Origin: Spirochaetia bacterium
GTDB taxonomy: Bacteria > Spirochaetota > Spirochaetia > Treponematales > Rectinemataceae
Assembly: GCA_021286925.1 (NCBI GenBank)
Contig: JAJTBL010000058.1
Coordinates: 1 to 8,802, forward strand
Length of the DNA: 8,802 nucleotides
Direction of reading: 5' to 3'
Shown here: positions 5,826 through 8,802 of the stretch, in pieces
Numbering within the stretch: the stretch's first letter is position 1
How the letters are laid out: each line of letters begins with the position of its first letter
Translations under genes and position numbers: made by a program
The notes under the pieces: model-generated
Databases searched by the model: none
What the model was told of the DNA's origin: nothing
Seen by the model: only the letters and a program-made list of their open reading frames with translations

Positions 5826-6959
5826 TCAATCAAAGACAAACCTTGGAATAAATCCCGAGTTAGCCTTTCCAGGCGTCTCCCATGCCTTTCGCCAGGTTTT
5901 CTCCATTGCAGATGACATGCGTTCTCGGCTAAAAAAGCAGCGATCGCAAACCCAGAGCTTTAGAAAATCAGCTTTGAAGGGGATGCTAATTCCTCGCGCT
6001 GCGGCATGAGATGTGGGCTGTTTACCATGTTTGCAATTTATTCGGTATGGTTTCAGATAATTGTGCCAAACCAGATAGGTCCACAGACGCATCATACCAT
6101 TTGCTGAGTCCCGATTGAAACACACACTCTCCCGATGATGATTCGCCTGATCCTTTCGAATTTCACGCTCAGTATAATTCGAAGAGAATAAAGGATTCGT
6201 GTGATTGCGAGGTAACCATGAAGGGGTTCGCCAAAATACAAATCGATTTGACTCGGTTTGATAGATAAATTGCGGATGAGAATAGATGACCCGGGCATAA
6301 TCGGGTTTTTCATCTGTTCTCAGGATAAAAGGTCGGTATTGTTCAGGTGGTTGAACACCAAGGGCGGTATCGAGGACCTCCCGGAATGATCGCATAATGC
6401 CACCTTTTTCCATTCTAGTCGATGCATAAAGTACTTTTGATTTCGCGCTCTGTTCTGGAGTTTGCTTGCCAGAACGACGCCGATTGCAATGGCTTGCATC
6501 GATAATAAATTGGCTATCCGCGCCAACAGCTATTGGAATTTCGGAAGGGAAATACTGCGAACGATCAAAAGACACAAATCCATCGATACAAATATCTTCA
6601 CAGCGCTGTTGTTTTTTAAGAAATCTTGAATGAAGGGCTAAACCTTGACGTCCAAGGCGATCAATTCGATTGGAAAGCAAGCTGATTGAACAGCCCATGG
6701 CCCGGCTCATTGCCCTGAGACTTTCTCCTCCAACCAGTCGGCTGAGCACTTCTTCAAATCGTTCCGGTTTTTTCAGAAAATAGCTCGTGTGGTATGTCTG
6801 ACTTGAAAAGCTTTTGCCACAGGCTTTACAAAGATAGCGTTTTATAATGCCCCTGGATTTTGTGTAATATTTGCCTTTTTCTCGGTACCAGCGCTCACCT
6901 GCCGGGGCTTCTTGATGATATTCACACTGCGGATTTGGGCAGAAGCGGAACGTATCCAT
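5826..6959 (-). CDS. Zinc-ribbon DDE-type transposase
   Basis: A 377-residue protein expected to cut and join the ends of the surrounding element. The N-terminus has a zinc ribbon: C7 and C12, then C44 and C47 in RYLCKACGKSFS. A helix-turn-helix-like segment follows (about 68-105, including RAMSRAMGCSISLLSNRI). Candidate catalytic acids are D126 (CIDGF), D216 (RTDEKP) and E277 (NHHRES). The stretch HHRESVCF through RLWTYLVWHNYLKPYRIN (274-308) resembles the C-terminal core of IS1/IS1595-like enzymes; placement there is tentative. Start at ATG 6959 is supported by GGAGG 8 nt upstream. No frameshift or internal stop is present, so this is a single-frame, apparently functional gene. It has its own promoter and a leader hairpin that hides the ribosome binding site. 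Confidence 0.85.
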   Translation of the reverse strand: MDTFRFCPNPQCEYHQEAPAGERWYREKGKYYTKSRGIIKRYLCKACGKSFSSQTYHTSYFLKKPERFEEVLSRLVGGESLRAMSRAMGCSISLLSNRIDRLGRQGLALHSRFLKKQQRCEDICIDGFVSFDRSQYFPSEIPIAVGADSQFIIDASHCNRRRSGKQTPEQSAKSKVLYASTRMEKGGIMRSFREVLDTALGVQPPEQYRPFILRTDEKPDYARVIYSHPQFIYQTESNRFVFWRTPSWLPRNHTNPLFSSNYTEREIRKDQANHHRESVCFNRDSANGMMRLWTYLVWHNYLKPYRINCKHGKQPTSHAAARGISIPFKADFLKLWVCDRCFFSRERMSSAMEKTWRKAWETPGKANSGFIPRFVFD

Positions 6960-6961
6960 AA

Positions 6962-7020
6962 CGCGTATCCTCCATGACTGCCGGTATGTTGATTTTTTGT
7001 GCAGTCATAAAGAATACGCG
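6962..7020 (-). promoter_or_regulatory. Leader hairpin sequestering the transposase ribosome binding site
   Basis: In the transposase transcript, 7020-7001 can pair with 6981-6962: 7 bp (7014-7020 with 6962-6968), 5 bp of UCUUU with the GGAGG Shine-Dalgarno sequence (7009-7013 with 6969-6973, including three G-U pairs), and 8 bp (7001-7008 with 6974-6981). This makes a continuous 20-bp stem with a 19-nt loop. A transcript from the element's own promoter would begin inside the 5' arm and form only the inner part. Confidence 0.65.
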
Positions 7021-7024
7021 CAGA

Positions 7025-7054
7025 ATTATAGGTTTTGATTCAAACTTGCCCCAA
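7025..7054 (-). promoter_or_regulatory. Transposase promoter
   Basis: On the minus strand a perfect TATAAT (7030-7025) is preceded after 18 nt by TTGGGG (7054-7049), a poor -35 that lies in the right terminal repeat. The predicted start is about 7018, within the 5' arm of the leader hairpin. Weak -35, strong -10. Confidence 0.5.
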
Positions 7055-7067
7055 GATTTCAAACACT
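7046..7067 (-). repeat. Right terminal inverted repeat of the insertion sequence
   Basis: Read inward, its first 6 and last 10 bases equal those of the left end; four of the six central bases differ. It also supplies the first two bases of a TAG stop (on the minus strand, together with flanking 7068) for the upstream gene. Confidence 0.8.
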
Positions 7068-7854
7068 ACATCGATTTCCAATATTTGTAGAATCTATGCT
7101 CCACTTCATCCAGACTCAACAGCGGATAGTACCGGTAGCTTCCATCCTGTGAGGCAAACATGAACCCATCACGAAGCAATTTGTACGAAATTTTATCGAT
7201 TGGGCAATCGAGAGAGAGGCCTTTGACAAACTTTCCCGGAGTATTTCGAACTTCCATGATAGCATTGCGGAGTCTAGCTGGATGGATGCCCGGAACATAA
7301 CATCGTATAAGCGGGTTCTCTTCGAAATCTCGTAAAAATTCCTCAGTCCGGAATTCTAGCTGAGTAAAAAACATTTTTGGAGCGCCTTTAGAATTTTTCG
7401 GATCCGTGATAAAGGTGCCGAATTGCTTGAAATTGTATTTTGTCAAAACAATGAATCGCACGGGATTGATTTCAAGCATGATTCGGAATTCATCAGTGTC
7501 AAGCGAAGGATTATAATCGGCAGAATCTAAAGCGACATAATCGCCGAGCGAGTTGCAAACATAGAGTTTTCCAAGAGCGGAAAAATCGATATGCTCCAGA
7601 ACCCTGTAGCTCTTGATGAATTTTGTCGCCTTCGGAGTACCATCCTCGTGGGGCTTGAGTTCAGAATAAGCGGTATCTATATCGAAGTACGGATTTCTGA
7701 AGGCTGGATCTACTTCGACAAAAATAAGGCGGCCTTCAAAATACCGTGTGGATCCCTGAACATAGTGTCTTATAAAATGCTCCGGTTCGAGCGCTGACGC
7801 GATCAGCGAGTGATTCGGATGCATTATCAGGTAAAGATGTTTTTCTCCAGCCAT
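7066..7854 (-). CDS. Soluble protein of unknown function, 3' end altered by the insertion sequence
   Basis: 262 residues, no recognised family. It shows no signal peptide or membrane segment and is rich in aromatic residues and mixed alpha/beta in character. Readable landmarks are KHLYLIMHPNHSLIAS (5-20), LYVCNSLGDYVALDS in the first half, and a basic-aromatic C-terminus (HRFYKYWKSM). Translation from ATG 7854 is well supported: a strong GGGGAGG lies 6 nt upstream, inside the last codons of hppA, with only 3 nt between the hppA stop and this ATG, so the two are coupled. The stop TAG (7068-7066) is formed partly by the end of the insertion sequence. Assuming a TA duplication, the restored frame would continue for five residues (YAGLI) before TAA, so the protein has lost at most a few residues and may still work. 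Confidence 0.75.
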   Translation of the reverse strand: MAGEKHLYLIMHPNHSLIASALEPEHFIRHYVQGSTRYFEGRLIFVEVDPAFRNPYFDIDTAYSELKPHEDGTPKATKFIKSYRVLEHIDFSALGKLYVCNSLGDYVALDSADYNPSLDTDEFRIMLEINPVRFIVLTKYNFKQFGTFITDPKNSKGAPKMFFTQLEFRTEEFLRDFEENPLIRCYVPGIHPARLRNAIMEVRNTPGKFVKGLSLDCPIDKISYKLLRDGFMFASQDGSYRYYPLLSLDEVEHRFYKYWKSM

Positions 7855-7857
7855 AAT

Positions 7858-8802
7858 CTACCTCCCCATGGACCTCAGGATTGGCGCAATTATCAAAGCG
7901 ACAATTGCCATAAGCTTGATTAGAATATTCAAAGAAGGACCGGCTGTATCCTTGAAGGGGTCACCCACCGTATCGCCAACGACCGCGGCTCGATGTGACA
8001 CTGAGCCTTTCCCTTCTTCGGATCTTGATTCTATCAGCTTTTTGGCATTATCCCAAGCACCTCCCGCATTCGACATGAATATTGCTAACAATACACCCGA
8101 TACGGTCGCTCCTGCCAGAAGTCCCGCAAGCAGTGCTGTTCCGCCTGCAAAACCTGCGACAATGGGCGTTACAATAGCGATCACTCCCGGGATAATCATG
8201 CTTTTCAAGGCCGATCGAGTCGAAATATCGACACAGCTTTTATAATCGGGGATCTCTTTACCGCTCAGTATGCCCGGCTTTGCTCGGAATTGACGGCGAA
8301 CTTCTTCGATCATCTTAAATGCAGAAACGCCGATGGCGTTCATTGCGAGTGAAGAAAAGAGGAAGGGTATCATTGCCCCGATAAACATTCCGATGAGTAC
8401 TGCAGGATTCATGATTGAAATCAAATGCTCGGTAACGCCTGACGCAGCGATAAATGCAGAAAACAAAATTAAAGCGGTCAGTGCGGCCGATCCTATCGCA
8501 AAGCCTTTTCCAATTGCCGCCGTGGTATTTCCGACAGCATCAAGAGAATCGGTGATCTCTCGAACTGAAGGCGGCATTTCTGCCATGACTGCCAGCCCTC
8601 CGGCATTATCGGCTATCGGCCCATAGGCATCGACAGACAGCTGAATTCCCAAGGTTAATAACATACCCAATCCCGCAATCCCAACCCCGTACAGACCGCC
8701 GGCAAAATAGCTTCCAGCAATAGCAGCGGAAATGATGAGAATCGGAGGCATGGTTGAAAGCATGCCGACACCGAGGCCCGAAATTATCGTTGTCGCGGGG
8801 CC
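7858..8802 (-). CDS. hppA: Membrane-bound ion-translocating pyrophosphatase, C-terminal part
   Basis: The 3' portion (314 residues) of a membrane pyrophosphatase, which hydrolyses pyrophosphate to pump H+ or Na+ across the membrane. The gene runs off the right edge: the frame is open to 8802 with typical family sequence (GPATTIISGLGVGM), so ATG 8763 is internal. Visible landmarks, numbered from the edge: DNAGG (65-69), GNTTAAIGKG (91-100), GGAWDNAKK (247-255) and GDTVGDPFKDT (276-286), with hydrophobic segments between them. The alanine after GNTT, where K+-independent enzymes have lysine, marks this as the K+-dependent class. Whether it moves H+ or Na+ cannot be told from this part. The family is usually near 700 residues, so a bit under half is visible. 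It is the upstream gene of a leftward operon. Confidence 0.95.
   Translation of the reverse strand, partial: GPATTIISGLGVGMLSTMPPILIISAAIAGSYFAGGLYGVGIAGLGMLLTLGIQLSVDAYGPIADNAGGLAVMAEMPPSVREITDSLDAVGNTTAAIGKGFAIGSAALTALILFSAFIAASGVTEHLISIMNPAVLIGMFIGAMIPFLFSSLAMNAIGVSAFKMIEEVRRQFRAKPGILSGKEIPDYKSCVDISTRSALKSMIIPGVIAIVTPIVAGFAGGTALLAGLLAGATVSGVLLAIFMSNAGGAWDNAKKLIESRSEEGKGSVSHRAAVVGDTVGDPFKDTAGPSLNILIKLMAIVALIIAPILRSMGR
7861..7867 (-). promoter_or_regulatory. Ribosome binding site coupling hppA to the next gene
   Basis: GGGGAGG on the minus strand, within the final hppA codons and 6 nt before ATG 7854. It is the strongest ribosome binding site in the window and indicates translational coupling to hppA. 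Confidence 0.7.

Larger units (their letters stand above)
5772..7067 (-). mobile_element. Insertion sequence, about 1.3 kb, with one DDE-type transposase
   Basis: A 1,296-bp unit bounded by 22-bp imperfect inverted repeats (5772-5793 and 7046-7067, 18 of 22 matching) and containing one intact transposase gene that fills most of it. Both ends are flanked by, or terminate in, TA (5771-5772 and 7067-7068), compatible with a 2-bp TA target duplication. The alternative reading is a CA pair just outside. The ends are related to those of the 139-bp MITE-like element and the solo end at 4262. Its transposase is co-directional with hppA and mnmE. All parts look intact, so it may be active. The family is not assigned with confidence. 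Confidence 0.85.

Noticed and set aside
2244..7068. Repeated termini as a CRISPR array or REP-type repeats with a tyrosine transposase
   Set aside because: Copies are irregularly spaced, in both orientations, and pair as transposon ends; the local transposase looks DDE-type, not HUH/Y1.
8763..8763. ATG 8763 as the true start of hppA
   Set aside because: The frame stays open to the window edge with recognisable pyrophosphatase sequence upstream, so the gene is simply cut by the window.

Overview
The window is 8,802 bases of a bacterial chromosome of moderate G+C. No rRNA or tRNA is visible, so taxonomy rests on gene content. A K+-dependent-type membrane pyrophosphatase, adjacent mnmE and mnmG, and two uncharacterised proteins (one resembling, from memory, a family seen mainly in spirochaetes) suggest a Treponema/Spirochaeta-like spirochaete. 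This is a moderate-confidence inference, not a demonstration.

Layout, left to right. (1) 1-166: no gene, but a leftward promoter-like signal and a weak hairpin. (2) 167-1644: two divergent CDP-alcohol phosphatidyltransferase genes. The minus-strand gene looks like pgsA (phosphatidylglycerophosphate synthase); the plus-strand gene is a second family member of unknown alcohol substrate. A perfect 19-bp palindrome between them carries a TTGACA -35 box on each strand. (3) 1631-2242: a helical cytoplasmic protein of unknown function, overlapping the previous gene by 14 nt. (4) 2245-2383: a 139-bp MITE-like element with perfect 18-bp terminal inverted repeats, filling the gap between two convergent genes. 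(5) 2384-5722: mnmG and mnmE, the two subunits of the tRNA wobble-uridine modifying enzyme, on the minus strand. An isolated copy of the MITE end lies between them, directly against the mnmG start codon. (6) 5772-7067: a complete-looking 1.3-kb insertion sequence with one zinc-ribbon DDE-type transposase and 22-bp imperfect inverted repeats related to the MITE ends. (7) 7066-8802: a gene of unknown function, coupled downstream of the 3' part of hppA, which enters from the right edge.

The ancestral arrangement was probably a leftward series hppA - unknown gene - mnmE - mnmG, later invaded by one transposon family. Its termini occur five times: two at the MITE, one solo, two at the insertion sequence. 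Four of the five touch or nearly touch a coding boundary. They appear to have been co-opted: the right end of the insertion sequence supplies two bases of the upstream gene's stop codon, the left end appears to supply the -35 half of a new hybrid promoter for mnmE-mnmG, and the solo end now forms the leader of mnmG.

The transposase leader can fold into a 20-bp hairpin that buries its ribosome binding site, a plausible guard against read-through from the co-directional hppA operon. I see no clearly new defence or metabolic system. The most interesting content is this IS/MITE pair and how its ends have been built into housekeeping-gene expression.
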